Virus record (IMG/VR): IMGVR_UViG_3300046328_000195
Location: 1-24,517 of that record
Reading direction: 5' to 3' (one strand)
Length of the DNA: 24,517 nucleotides
Source: a virus
Shown here: one piece after another, positions 6,692 through 13,273 of the stretch
How the letters are laid out: every line of letters begins with the position of its first letter
Position numbering within the stretch: position 1 is the stretch's first letter
Program-made: the position numbers and the translations under genes
Notes under the pieces: model-generated
What the model saw: only the letters and a program-made list of their open reading frames with translations
What the model was told of the DNA's origin: nothing
The model's database searches: none

Positions 6692-7816
6692 TTAATTACT
6701 TAATGGTGCTTTAATTGTTTCGTGTGATTTATAATTCTCAATTTTAAAAAAGTCAGGTCTGAATTGGTCTATCTTTTCGCCAAAGGATATATTTCCTACT
6801 AATTCTGGATCTTTTAGATAATGGTACTCGTCTAAATAGGAGATACTTGGTAATTCAAAGCTTTCTCTACTAATCTGCTCCTTTGCTTGGTCAATATGAT
6901 TAGAGTACAAATGAACATCTCCTAAGTTACCTACCAACTCTTCAGGAACCATGTTTACTTCTTGAGCTATAATCTCTAGCAATAATCCATAAGAAGCAAT
7001 GTTGAACGGTAAGCCTAAAAATGTATCTACTGAACGTTGATTCCACATTAGAGAGATTGCTCGCTCAGGTATTTTAAACAGCTCCATCTCTTCGCTTAAC
7101 CCACCACCAAATGCTAATAAATCTTCTACATAAGAGTTATACCAATCTTCACCTGCTGCAAATTTTAAAAGGTCCCATCTTTCTCCGGCACTCAACTCTC
7201 TAGTATAAACTTGGAATCCATAATGACAAGGTGGAAGAACCATTTGGTCTAATTCTCCAACATTCCAAGCATTAACCATTAATCGTCTTGAATCTGGGTT
7301 TGTTTTAAGATCGTTGATTAGATTTTGAATTTGATCTATAACTTTTTCACCTACTAAAGTATGTAAACCATTATGCCCGACAGTTACAGTTTCACCCGTG
7401 CCCCACTGTCTCCATTGCTTACCGTAAATTGGTCCTAAATCACCCCATTTCTTAGCGAAATTATCATCAGTTTTTACTTTATCAATAAAATCAGATATTG
7501 ATAAAATCTTATCTGGCTCATTCCCAATCATCAGTATTTGATAATTCTTATAAGCATCACCATTCCAAATGTTACAACCATTATCCACCAAATACTTAAT
7601 ATTAGTATCACCTCTTAGGAACCAAAGTAACTCAGTTACAATTGATTTCCATGGCATCTTCTTAGTTGTAAGTAAAGGAAACCCCTCTGACATCTTATGT
7701 CGGATCTGTCTTCCAAATACTGAGACTGTCCCGGTACCTGTTCTGTCTTGCTTCACTACACCATTGTCTAAAATATCTTGTAGTAAGTCTTGGTATTGCT
7801 TATCTATTTTGTTCAT
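6692..7816 (-). CDS. thyA: Thymidylate synthase, ThyA type, with large insertions
   Basis: 374 residues against about 264 for E. coli ThyA. Recognisable parts are RTGTGT (25-30, phosphate loop), WFLRGDTN, GPIYGKQWRQW, DSRRLMVNAWN, the catalytic LPPCHYGFQVY with Cys197, NQRSVDTFLGLPFNIASYGLL and GDVHLYSNHIDQ. It methylates dUMP to dTMP with methylene-tetrahydrofolate. Two insertions explain the length: about 45 residues after NIWNGDAYK and about 50 residues (205-254) directly after the catalytic loop. It lies between an unknown gene (17-base overlap) and the dNMP kinase, so dUTPase, ThyA and kinase form a dTTP path. All core residues are intact, so it should be active. Confidence 0.96.
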   Translation of the reverse strand: MNKIDKQYQDLLQDILDNGVVKQDRTGTGTVSVFGRQIRHKMSEGFPLLTTKKMPWKSIVTELLWFLRGDTNIKYLVDNGCNIWNGDAYKNYQILMIGNEPDKILSISDFIDKVKTDDNFAKKWGDLGPIYGKQWRQWGTGETVTVGHNGLHTLVGEKVIDQIQNLINDLKTNPDSRRLMVNAWNVGELDQMVLPPCHYGFQVYTRELSAGERWDLLKFAAGEDWYNSYVEDLLAFGGGLSEEMELFKIPERAISLMWNQRSVDTFLGLPFNIASYGLLLEIIAQEVNMVPEELVGNLGDVHLYSNHIDQAKEQISRESFELPSISYLDEYHYLKDPELVGNISFGEKIDQFRPDFFKIENYKSHETIKAPLSN

Positions 7817-8204
7817 TTTTCTCTATTGTTTTTGCAATTTGTTGATTAATATAAGCTCTTTTGTCATCATACATCTTTTTAATCTCATCTTCTCTACCAT
7901 CATTAATAAAGGCATTGTTAACAATCTTAATGATTTGCTTATGTGTTTTTTCTAGGATGCTGTCAGGAGATGAAGCCATTGGCATAAAGAATAAGTGCTC
8001 AACTGTATACTTATCAAATGTTAAGAGTAGATTAGCTGATCGAGTGTATTTTCTTAAGACTTTTATTTCTACATCTACATTAACTTTAGGCCCCATTTTT
8101 GAATAAGCGTAATCGTTATTACCTTTTGGTTCCATAAGTTGTACCTTTAAGTTTTTTTCTAGGTACTCTAAAATAAACTCTACGTATTTTTCTGTTATAT
8201 TCAT
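7800..8204 (-). CDS. Hypothetical phage protein, 134 aa
   Basis: 134 residues. An N-terminal alpha/beta region (KYVEFILEYLEKNLKVQLMEP, then NVDVEIKVLRKY) is followed by a strongly helical, lysine-rich C-terminal half (HKQIIKIVNNAF ... IAKTIEKNEQNR). No known motif. It overlaps the zinc-protein gene by 4 bases and thyA by 17 bases, so it is embedded in the operon and likely translated with both. Confidence 0.68.
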   Translation of the reverse strand: MNITEKYVEFILEYLEKNLKVQLMEPKGNNDYAYSKMGPKVNVDVEIKVLRKYTRSANLLLTFDKYTVEHLFFMPMASSPDSILEKTHKQIIKIVNNAFINDGREDEIKKMYDDKRAYINQQIAKTIEKNEQNR

Positions 8205-8395
8205 AACTCTTCTTTTTTATCCTCTACCCAAATATGAATATCTACTTCTAGAGGGTTTGATTTTCCAGGAATATACTCTGGGTTATTAATCGTTTTCCAT
8301 TTGGTACCACATCTTTTACACTCACACTTAGTAGGCATCCAACCAAAGTTGTAAGAGTAATCATGCCCTATCAATCCACAAACTAATACTTTCAT
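8201..8395 (-). CDS. Small zinc-finger protein, DUF1660-like
   Basis: 64 residues. C6 and H11 (CGLIGH) with C24/C26 and C29 (CECKRCGTKW) make a probable zinc site, and the FGWMPTKCECKRCGTKWK core resembles the short phage/prophage DUF1660 proteins. It probably binds a nucleic acid or protein partner; no function is established. One base after the metallophosphoesterase ends upstream, with a 4-base overlap downstream. Confidence 0.72.
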   Translation of the reverse strand: MKVLVCGLIGHDYSYNFGWMPTKCECKRCGTKWKTINNPEYIPGKSNPLEVDIHIWVEDKKEEL

Positions 8396-8396
8396 A

Positions 8397-9056
8397 CTAC
8401 TTATAGTTTTCTGTTATTGTGTGGTGATCTTTGTCCATGAACCCATCTATAGGCTGCTTTGACAGTATTCTGATAATATTCTCTAAGCTTATAGGAAATA
8501 ATTGATTTCCGTCTACACCTACATCCATTACCTTACCTCTACCGACTCTTCTTCCTGGAGGCAAGTGAACATGTCCATGTAAATGACAAACACCTCTTCC
8601 TAATCCATCCCAACTTGCAATTGGGTAGTGCATGCAAACAAAGTGTGCTCCTTGATGCTTACCGGTACCGTCCGGCCACTTAATGGACAAGTCTAAGTAT
8701 TGGCTAACAGAACAGAACAGCTCTGCTACACCGTCCTTATTATTGGCAATATGGTGGTCATGGTTCCCTAGAACTAAGTGTACGTTCTTACAAATAATCT
8801 GGTTTCTGAACTCAGCAATAGCATCAAATCCACCAAAACTCCAATCTCCTAGATGAATCAGTATGTCATTCTCTGTGGCTAAGGCATTGATGTTATTAAC
8901 CAATACCTCATTCATCTCTTCTAGGGTATCAAAATCTCTAAAGTGATTTTCTCCCTCTCTATCCCACTGTGTTGTGCCTCTACAGATGTTAGCATGATTG
9001 TAGTGTGTGTCACTAGTAAACCATACTCTCTGTCCCGGCTGCAATAGTATTTTCAT
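8397..9056 (-). CDS. Metallophosphoesterase in the RNA-repair operon
   Basis: 219 residues with the calcineurin-like motif series: FTSDTHYNH (D-x-H) near the N-terminus, HLGDW, LVLGNHDHH, the CMHYP histidine and LHGHVH. It shares only the superfamily with the other phosphoesterase in the window. The two genes just upstream encode an RNA ligase and a polynucleotide-kinase-like protein. In bacterial Pnkp these three activities are fused (kinase, metallophosphoesterase, ligase), the middle domain being a 2',3'-phosphatase. The order and co-transcription here make an RNA-end phosphatase or cyclic phosphodiesterase role plausible, but the substrate is inferred. The start context is AATAAGAGTTATG. 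Confidence 0.87.
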   Translation of the reverse strand: MKILLQPGQRVWFTSDTHYNHANICRGTTQWDREGENHFRDFDTLEEMNEVLVNNINALATENDILIHLGDWSFGGFDAIAEFRNQIICKNVHLVLGNHDHHIANNKDGVAELFCSVSQYLDLSIKWPDGTGKHQGAHFVCMHYPIASWDGLGRGVCHLHGHVHLPPGRRVGRGKVMDVGVDGNQLFPISLENIIRILSKQPIDGFMDKDHHTITENYK

Positions 9057-9066
9057 AACTCTTATT

Positions 9067-10209
9067 TTAATGACTATCTCCTACATCATTTTTCTCTCCA
9101 TAGATCAAATAGTCAGGGTTAATTACTTTGGCTACTTTATTACGGTCTCCTGATACATGCTTGATTACAATTCCTTCGTGTGGCACTTTTGTACCCTCAA
9201 TAAAGTTCTTGAACACAAAGCTATCCTGTACTTCTTGTGACCACATACCTTCGTAAAGTAACTCTACATGAGGTAACTCTAATAAATCTTGGATTACAAT
9301 TTCAGAAGTTTCTGTATTTGAGTAGTCTCCGTTTATTGTAAAGTCAAACCCTGCAAATTGTGTATCACTCAAACCGTACTCATAGTTTTTTTGAATACCT
9401 GCCCCATAGATTTCTCCGTACAATACTACACCTGAGCCTACCTCTTCTACTCGCATACTTTTAACTAGCCTCCAAAGTCTTTCTTTGATATTGTATTTTT
9501 CAGCAATAGTTCTCCAAACATCAGTTGAGTAAAACCCTTGTGAATCAGATCCTTTCTCTACATTATGTGAACCATATACGTATTCATAATCAATCCATTT
9601 GTCAGCTAACCCAAACCATTTTTTCACTTTGTCTAAGAATGACAAACTAGATTTTCTTACAATACCAAACCTAGCATTTGTGCCATGGATTTTTCTAGTA
9701 ATCTGAACATAATCATCTTCTGTAAAACGCCCCGATACATTTTTAAGATTAGGGAATTTATAGTAAACATGGAAGTTCTGATTATCTCGGTATTTGATTT
9801 TTCTACCCGATGCTAATTGGATTTGTTTAACTGGCGGCTCATACTTAGTGATACCTAAAAACCCCATACAATCGCTGCCTGCCTTTAAATCATAGTCTCC
9901 CATAGTAGTTTTACCATGTAAATAGCTCTTAGGGATGATTAAACACTCAGAGTAAACACCTCTTAACTTAACAGTTCTTACTCTACTGCCTTTTCTTAGG
10001 TAAGAAGTAACTCCCATTTCTTCAGACAACTCTTCAGGAATAACTGCATCTGTAGTTGCGATGATTACTTCGTCTTCTACTTTGAATTCGCCTTTTTTAG
10101 TAATTGCATTCCATCCACCTGCTATTACAAGTTCGATGTTGTCTGCCCCTTCGATTGCTTTTACTTCGTTGATTTTTGCTATAAAGCAAACACTGTTATT
10201 ATTTTCCAT
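9067..10209 (-). CDS. RNA ligase, Rnl5/DraRnl-like, with N-terminal OB domain
   Basis: 380 residues from ATG 10209; an upstream ATG at 10269 is rejected because that extension overlaps the preceding gene. The first 110 residues look like an OB/EMAP-type domain (VCFIAKINEVKAIEGADNIE), followed by a nucleotidyltransferase: motif I KIHGTN with Lys173 as the adenylation site, motif III-like VLYGEIYG, motif IV HEGIVIK and motif V KVINPDYL. An OB domain in front of the catalytic domain is the layout of Deinococcus DraRnl (Rnl5), which seals nicks with 3'-OH and 5'-phosphate. It probably repairs cleaved RNA, for instance tRNA cut by host defence nucleases. A kinase-like gene lies upstream in the same unit and a phosphoesterase downstream. 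Confidence 0.86.
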   Translation of the reverse strand: MENNNSVCFIAKINEVKAIEGADNIELVIAGGWNAITKKGEFKVEDEVIIATTDAVIPEELSEEMGVTSYLRKGSRVRTVKLRGVYSECLIIPKSYLHGKTTMGDYDLKAGSDCMGFLGITKYEPPVKQIQLASGRKIKYRDNQNFHVYYKFPNLKNVSGRFTEDDYVQITRKIHGTNARFGIVRKSSLSFLDKVKKWFGLADKWIDYEYVYGSHNVEKGSDSQGFYSTDVWRTIAEKYNIKERLWRLVKSMRVEEVGSGVVLYGEIYGAGIQKNYEYGLSDTQFAGFDFTINGDYSNTETSEIVIQDLLELPHVELLYEGMWSQEVQDSFVFKNFIEGTKVPHEGIVIKHVSGDRNKVAKVINPDYLIYGEKNDVGDSH

Positions 10210-10219
10210 TTTTATAGTT

Positions 10220-10399
10220 TTAATTTTCTTCTTCGTTAAAGTACATAAACTCAAGGCATTTATAAACACTTAGATTATTTTGCCAACATCCTACGATATA
10301 GTCTCTATATTCTTCAAAATACTCATCAGTGTACTTGTAATCATCTTCTGTGCGTCTGTCTTTTAGTCTTTGCAAATACTCTTCAAATGTTTCTTTCAT
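10220..10399 (-). CDS. Small acidic protein, 59 aa, inside the RNA-repair operon
   Basis: ATG 10399 overlaps the stop of the kinase gene as ATGA, and the frame ends at 10220, 10 bases before the RNA ligase ATG. 59 residues: MKETFEEYLQRLKDRRTEDDYKY then EYFEEYRDYIVGCW, acidic, tyrosine-rich and helical. It fills the gap exactly, which is strong support for a real gene. No family recognised; it could be an adaptor for the ligase or kinase, from position only. Confidence 0.72.
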   Translation of the reverse strand: MKETFEEYLQRLKDRRTEDDYKYTDEYFEEYRDYIVGCWQNNLSVYKCLEFMYFNEEEN

Positions 10400-10779
10400 A
10401 GCTGTACCTCAAATCTGTTTTTCATCTTCTCTAATGTCTCTTGAGGCACACCGTGAATGTTTACTCCACCATGTCTATTTTCTACAATAATAGAATAGAC
10501 TCTGTATCCATGCTCCTTAGCTAAATCATAGTAAGGCTGCATCTCCCACTCTTGAGTAAATGTATTGGATACTACAACTTTACTATAAGATTTTGTAAAA
10601 TATGCTTTTACCATATTTTTACACCACTCATGGGCTTCTTTTATTTTAGTAGGTTCAAATTTGTATTCTCCCTCATTCATAAAATATTTATCCGCCTCTA
10701 CATGTCTTCCTCCTATTGATTCAGCTAATGTTGTCTTACCTGCTCCCGGTAGTCCTCTTAATAAAAATAATTCTTTCAT
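10396..10779 (-). CDS. Polynucleotide-kinase-like P-loop protein (N4BP2/AAA_33 type)
   Basis: 127 residues. GLPGAGKT (9-16) is the P-loop; AEAD-type VEADKYF, EAHEWCK and the VVVSNTFTQEWEMQPY segment match the PNK-like kinase domain of N4BP2 and related phage kinases, as does the ending NRHGGVNIHGVPQETL. This family phosphorylates 5'-OH ends of nucleic acids or similar hydroxyls using ATP. It is the first gene after its own promoter (14 bases from the -7 box) and is co-transcribed with a 59-aa gene, an RNA ligase and a metallophosphoesterase. That makes an RNA 5'-kinase the favoured role. The lid region is short, so substrate range is uncertain. Confidence 0.86.
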   Translation of the reverse strand: MKELFLLRGLPGAGKTTLAESIGGRHVEADKYFMNEGEYKFEPTKIKEAHEWCKNMVKAYFTKSYSKVVVSNTFTQEWEMQPYYDLAKEHGYRVYSIIVENRHGGVNIHGVPQETLEKMKNRFEVQL

Positions 10780-10792
10780 CTTATTTATTTTG

Positions 10793-10827
10793 CAAAGCTA
10801 CGAATTGTTTTTTAATTCTACAAGCTT
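10793..10827 (-). promoter_or_regulatory. Promoter for the RNA-repair/thymidylate operon
   Basis: TAGCTTTG (10800-10793, minus strand) is the -7 box and AAGCTTG (10827-10821) the -33 box, 21 bases apart, with an A-rich spacer like the other AAGCTTG promoters. It overlaps the 3' end of the 56-residue gene upstream. Confidence 0.75.
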
Positions 10828-10968
10828 TCGTGTTAATTTTTCTATCTCGTTTTCTAACTTGTTAATTAGAGGGTAGTTTATTACCTTATCTACCTTAACT
10901 ATTTTGGCACAAGCTAAGTCTGATTTTAGGTGATTCAACCTATCTGTTACTTCTTTGATGCTATCCAT
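10798..10968 (-). CDS. Small coiled-coil-like protein, 56 aa
   Basis: ATG 10968 to TAG 10798. 56 residues, mostly helical with heptad-like spacing (LINKLENEIEKLTRKLVELKNN at the end). It overlaps the HNH-like gene by 22 bases and its last codons form the promoter of the next operon. The coding look is good but the protein is short and the family unknown. Confidence 0.5.
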   Translation of the reverse strand: MDSIKEVTDRLNHLKSDLACAKIVKVDKVINYPLINKLENEIEKLTRKLVELKNNS

Positions 10969-11465
10969 TCTTCTATCTTTAACTTAAATTTAGTTTGCTC
11001 TTGCACTTCATCTAACAATATCTCCATTCTTCCTAAAGCTAATATCCAAGCGTGTCGGAACTCTTCTTGTAACTTCTCAAACTCGTGAGAGTAAAGCAGT
11101 TGATCAAACCTAGTGTGTTCATCTAATGTTAAGTAGATGTAGTTGGCAATGTTGCCCTGCACACTAGGATGTCGACCCTTATCAAACAAGTGACAAATAT
11201 TAGCTCTAGTAGGAAGATAGATATGTTTGCCGCTAAACTCTGAGGCAACACACTCTTTTAAATGGTGGTCAAAGTAAGCATCTCTTATCTCAGATCTCGT
11301 ATTGCGATATGCGATATTTTTCTGAGTCTGCTTCTTAATAGGCTTCCTCTGAGTAAGAGTATTTGGGGTAGAACTTATTGTACAACTCTTACATCTCTTC
11401 TTAGAGAACCAAGGTTGGTCTGTCCTACCACAAATAATACACTCTTTGTTTTTAGCTTTTATCAT
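10947..11465 (-). CDS. Zinc-finger HNH-like nuclease (possible recombination endonuclease)
   Basis: 172 residues. The N-terminus has a four-cysteine zinc knuckle, CIICG (9-13) and CKSC (25-28). A central segment, NICHLFDKGRHPSVQGNIANYIYLTLDEHTRFD, has H, N and H at the spacing of a His-Me/HNH site (H of ICH, N of GNIANY, H of DEH). A zinc knuckle plus HNH-like core is the layout of phage recombination/resolution nucleases of the NinG kind, so cutting branched or double-stranded DNA is the best guess. It sits between the primase-like gene and a small coiled-coil gene; start context AAATAAGATG. Confidence 0.6.
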   Translation of the reverse strand: MIKAKNKECIICGRTDQPWFSKKRCKSCTISSTPNTLTQRKPIKKQTQKNIAYRNTRSEIRDAYFDHHLKECVASEFSGKHIYLPTRANICHLFDKGRHPSVQGNIANYIYLTLDEHTRFDQLLYSHEFEKLQEEFRHAWILALGRMEILLDEVQEQTKFKLKIEEWIASKK

Positions 11466-11470
11466 CTTAT

Positions 11471-12073
11471 TTAGTTTTCTAAACTGTTAGGGTAATATAA
11501 TAACGTTGGGTTTTTCTTCTGAATGTCAATATCAGGATATTGTTTTTTGAACTGTATTACATCAAACTTACCTGTAATCAAATGATGACCACTTTTAGTA
11601 GGGATAACTGTCTCAATCTTACTTCTGTAAGGCTTGCATTCATTATCTATGTAAGCCATCATTATGGGGCTTGCCTCTTTAATATCATCTACATCGATAA
11701 TCCATCTTTTCTCTTGAGTCTTGAGTTGCCCCACAACTGAGTCAAACAATCCTTTCTGATTGTGATTACCATTTTGAATCTTTTGTGCCAGTGCAGCCAT
11801 CATACTCAGCGACACATCAAAATGATTCTGCTTCTGAACGTGTATATAAGCCCGTGCTTTGAACATCTCACACAGTTGTACTATCTCATCATATCTTCTG
11901 TCTAAGTGCTCTAGGCTCTCAATACAGTATGTTTTAATAGTACGCACTGATTGGTGATTATCTCGCTCTCCCTCCGGTTGATCTTTCTTACGCTTAAAAA
12001 CGTACAGCATGTAAAAATCCCCCTTCTCTGAGAAATTTAACAGAGGCTTAACTATTTCTAAATTATCTATCAT
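11471..12073 (-). CDS. Conserved-looking phage protein, possible primase-like (AEP-type) catalytic motifs
   Basis: 200 residues. RWIIDVDD (123-130) has the acidic hDhD pattern and PTKSGHHLI (158-166) the s-x-H pattern that mark motifs I and II of archaeo-eukaryotic-type primases/PrimPols. A third acidic motif is not clear; D171 in KFDVIQF is a candidate. The N-terminal half (YMLYVFKRKKD, TIKTYCIESLEHLD, ARAYIHV) is an alpha/beta fold I cannot name. No DnaG-type primase occurs in this window and the helicase has no TOPRIM domain, so a primase is missing and this is the only candidate. The function is inference; the gene itself is sound. Confidence 0.6.
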   Translation of the reverse strand: MIDNLEIVKPLLNFSEKGDFYMLYVFKRKKDQPEGERDNHQSVRTIKTYCIESLEHLDRRYDEIVQLCEMFKARAYIHVQKQNHFDVSLSMMAALAQKIQNGNHNQKGLFDSVVGQLKTQEKRWIIDVDDIKEASPIMMAYIDNECKPYRSKIETVIPTKSGHHLITGKFDVIQFKKQYPDIDIQKKNPTLLYYPNSLEN

Positions 12074-12075
12074 AA

Positions 12076-12351
12076 CTATTCTGTTTCTGCTGCTATTATT
12101 AAAAAAGTGTAGGCTAGAAGTAGCATCCTAAAAAAGCCTAATACAACTGGATCTGTAGGTATAGTAGGAATTATTACTTTCCATATTATAAGACATATAA
12201 GAATATATACACCAAATAGAAAAAGGCCTATTGCTAACAACCCTTGTAGCCATGCTATTATAAATTTTACTAATCTAGTTTCCAATAAATCTTTTACACT
12301 TATTTCAACTAGTTGCATAGCTGGAAATAAAAACTTTAGTTTATTTTTCAT
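12076..12351 (-). CDS. Two-helix membrane protein, 91 aa
   Basis: 91 residues with two strongly hydrophobic segments (about 32-60 and 69-87) joined by a short PTIPTDP turn. The N-terminal 30 residues are amphipathic and basic. No family recognised. It starts inside the end of the 28-codon frame upstream and stops 2 bases before the primase-like gene. Likely an inner-membrane accessory protein. Confidence 0.68.
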   Translation of the reverse strand: MKNKLKFLFPAMQLVEISVKDLLETRLVKFIIAWLQGLLAIGLFLFGVYILICLIIWKVIIPTIPTDPVVLGFFRMLLLAYTFLIIAAETE

Positions 12352-12427
12352 CTTTTAAGTATCCGTTAATTCTCCAACCAAATCTTTTTGTCCATGTGTA
12401 ATACGGTGTTCCTTTACTTTTTTCCAT
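12341..12427 (-). CDS. Possible micro-protein, 28 aa
   Basis: ATG 12427 lies 1 base after the stop of the single-pass membrane gene, and the frame runs 28 codons to 12341, overlapping the next gene by 11 bases. The peptide MEKSKGTPYYTWTKRFGWRI is basic and aromatic. It would fill the only gap between two close genes, but a frame this short can arise by chance. Confidence 0.4.
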   Translation of the reverse strand: MEKSKGTPYYTWTKRFGWRINGYLKDEK

Positions 12428-12428
12428 A

Positions 12429-12734
12429 TTATTCGTCTTTTATTTTATATCTCTCTAGAGTATCCCCTTCTCTAAAGGACATATATTCTTCTAATTCCAC
12501 TTTTTCCAATTCTCCTGACTCATATAAGAAGTAGTAATTGGTCCTAAATTCTCCAAATCTATTGATAGATTCTTGCTCACTTTGTTTAGCTACTAGCACA
12601 TCTGTTACTGCTGCATACTCTGGGGTGAATGCTTGATTGTTTTCTAAAACTGCAAATAGCCCTATGTACACTATCAACAGTAGTGCGGCTACTGCCATTA
12701 CTCCTATAATTTTGTTTTGCTGCTTTTCAGTCAT
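12429..12734 (-). CDS. Single-pass membrane protein, 101 aa
   Basis: 101 residues: basic N-terminus (MTEKQQNK), one membrane helix at about 9-30, then a soluble acidic domain of about 70 residues with alternating strands (YYFLYESGELEKVELEEYMSF). Probably anchored with the domain outside the cytoplasm. Its ATG follows AAATAAGAT. No family recognised. Confidence 0.68.
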   Translation of the reverse strand: MTEKQQNKIIGVMAVAALLLIVYIGLFAVLENNQAFTPEYAAVTDVLVAKQSEQESINRFGEFRTNYYFLYESGELEKVELEEYMSFREGDTLERYKIKDE

Positions 12735-12737
12735 ATC

Positions 12738-13133
12738 TTATTTCTTTTTAAATTTTTGTTCAAACCACTCAGGTATCTCAAATTTCTCAATTGGTGAATA
12801 GCAAGCAACACTAAACTCGTTTAATATTTCAAGGACTTCTTCTTTACTATACATTTTATTGTCTTGCTGTTCTTTAGCAATATCTACCATTGCCTGCACT
12901 ATGTGTCTGTCAATATAATCTGCTGTAGTTTCTCCATCAGTTAATTCTTTTATTAATTTTCCATAAGCTACTGAATGGTATTCTGAAGCTATGTCTTGAA
13001 TTGTTTCCTCCTTTTCAGTAATTTGCCCCATTTCTAAAATATCAGTTTGCTGCTTTTCACTTACCGATAACTCCATTTTAACCAATGTGGATCCTTTACC
13101 TAATACTATTCCTTCTGGTGATGATTGTGCCAT
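12738..13133 (-). CDS. Hypothetical phage protein ending in a WFEQ motif, 131 aa
   Basis: 131 residues, no membrane segment. The C-terminal part, YSKEEVLEILNEF ... IPEWFEQKFKKK, resembles the short C-terminal module seen at the end of many small Bacteroidota phage proteins. The N-terminal part is acidic and of low complexity. It is the first gene of its unit, 28 bases from the -7 box, with the AAATAAGAT start context. Function unknown. Confidence 0.7.
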   Translation of the reverse strand: MAQSSPEGIVLGKGSTLVKMELSVSEKQQTDILEMGQITEKEETIQDIASEYHSVAYGKLIKELTDGETTADYIDRHIVQAMVDIAKEQQDNKMYSKEEVLEILNEFSVACYSPIEKFEIPEWFEQKFKKK

Positions 13134-13160
13134 ATCTTATTTGTTGTTAAATTTATTTTG

Positions 13161-13195
13161 CAAAGATACAAACAACTTTTGGATCCTACAAGCTT
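13161..13195 (-). promoter_or_regulatory. Promoter for the 13133-10798 unit
   Basis: TATCTTTG (13168-13161, minus strand) and AAGCTTG (13195-13189) are 21 bases apart from TTG to -7 box. The 16 bases from 13191 to 13206 are identical to those from 1147 to 1162 beside the polymerase promoter, so the conserved part extends upstream of -33. Confidence 0.8.
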
Positions 13196-13214
13196 TTTGT
13201 TAAATTTTTTGCAT

Positions 13215-13241
13215 AAAAAAACCCTCCTGATCAGGGAGGGT
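13215..13241 (-). terminator. Rho-independent terminator after nrdA
   Basis: On the minus strand ACCCTCC pairs perfectly with GGAGGGT (7 bp, 7-base loop CTGATCA) and is followed by seven T residues. It lies 32 bases after the nrdA stop and just before the next promoter. Confidence 0.92.
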
Positions 13242-13273
13242 CTTCTACTTAAACTAAAAAAACTATGGAAACA

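Noticed and set aside
10210-10269. Upstream start of the RNA ligase at 10269
   Set aside because: It would overlap the end of the 59-aa gene, and the extension has no family resemblance; MENNNSVCFI fits the OB-domain start.
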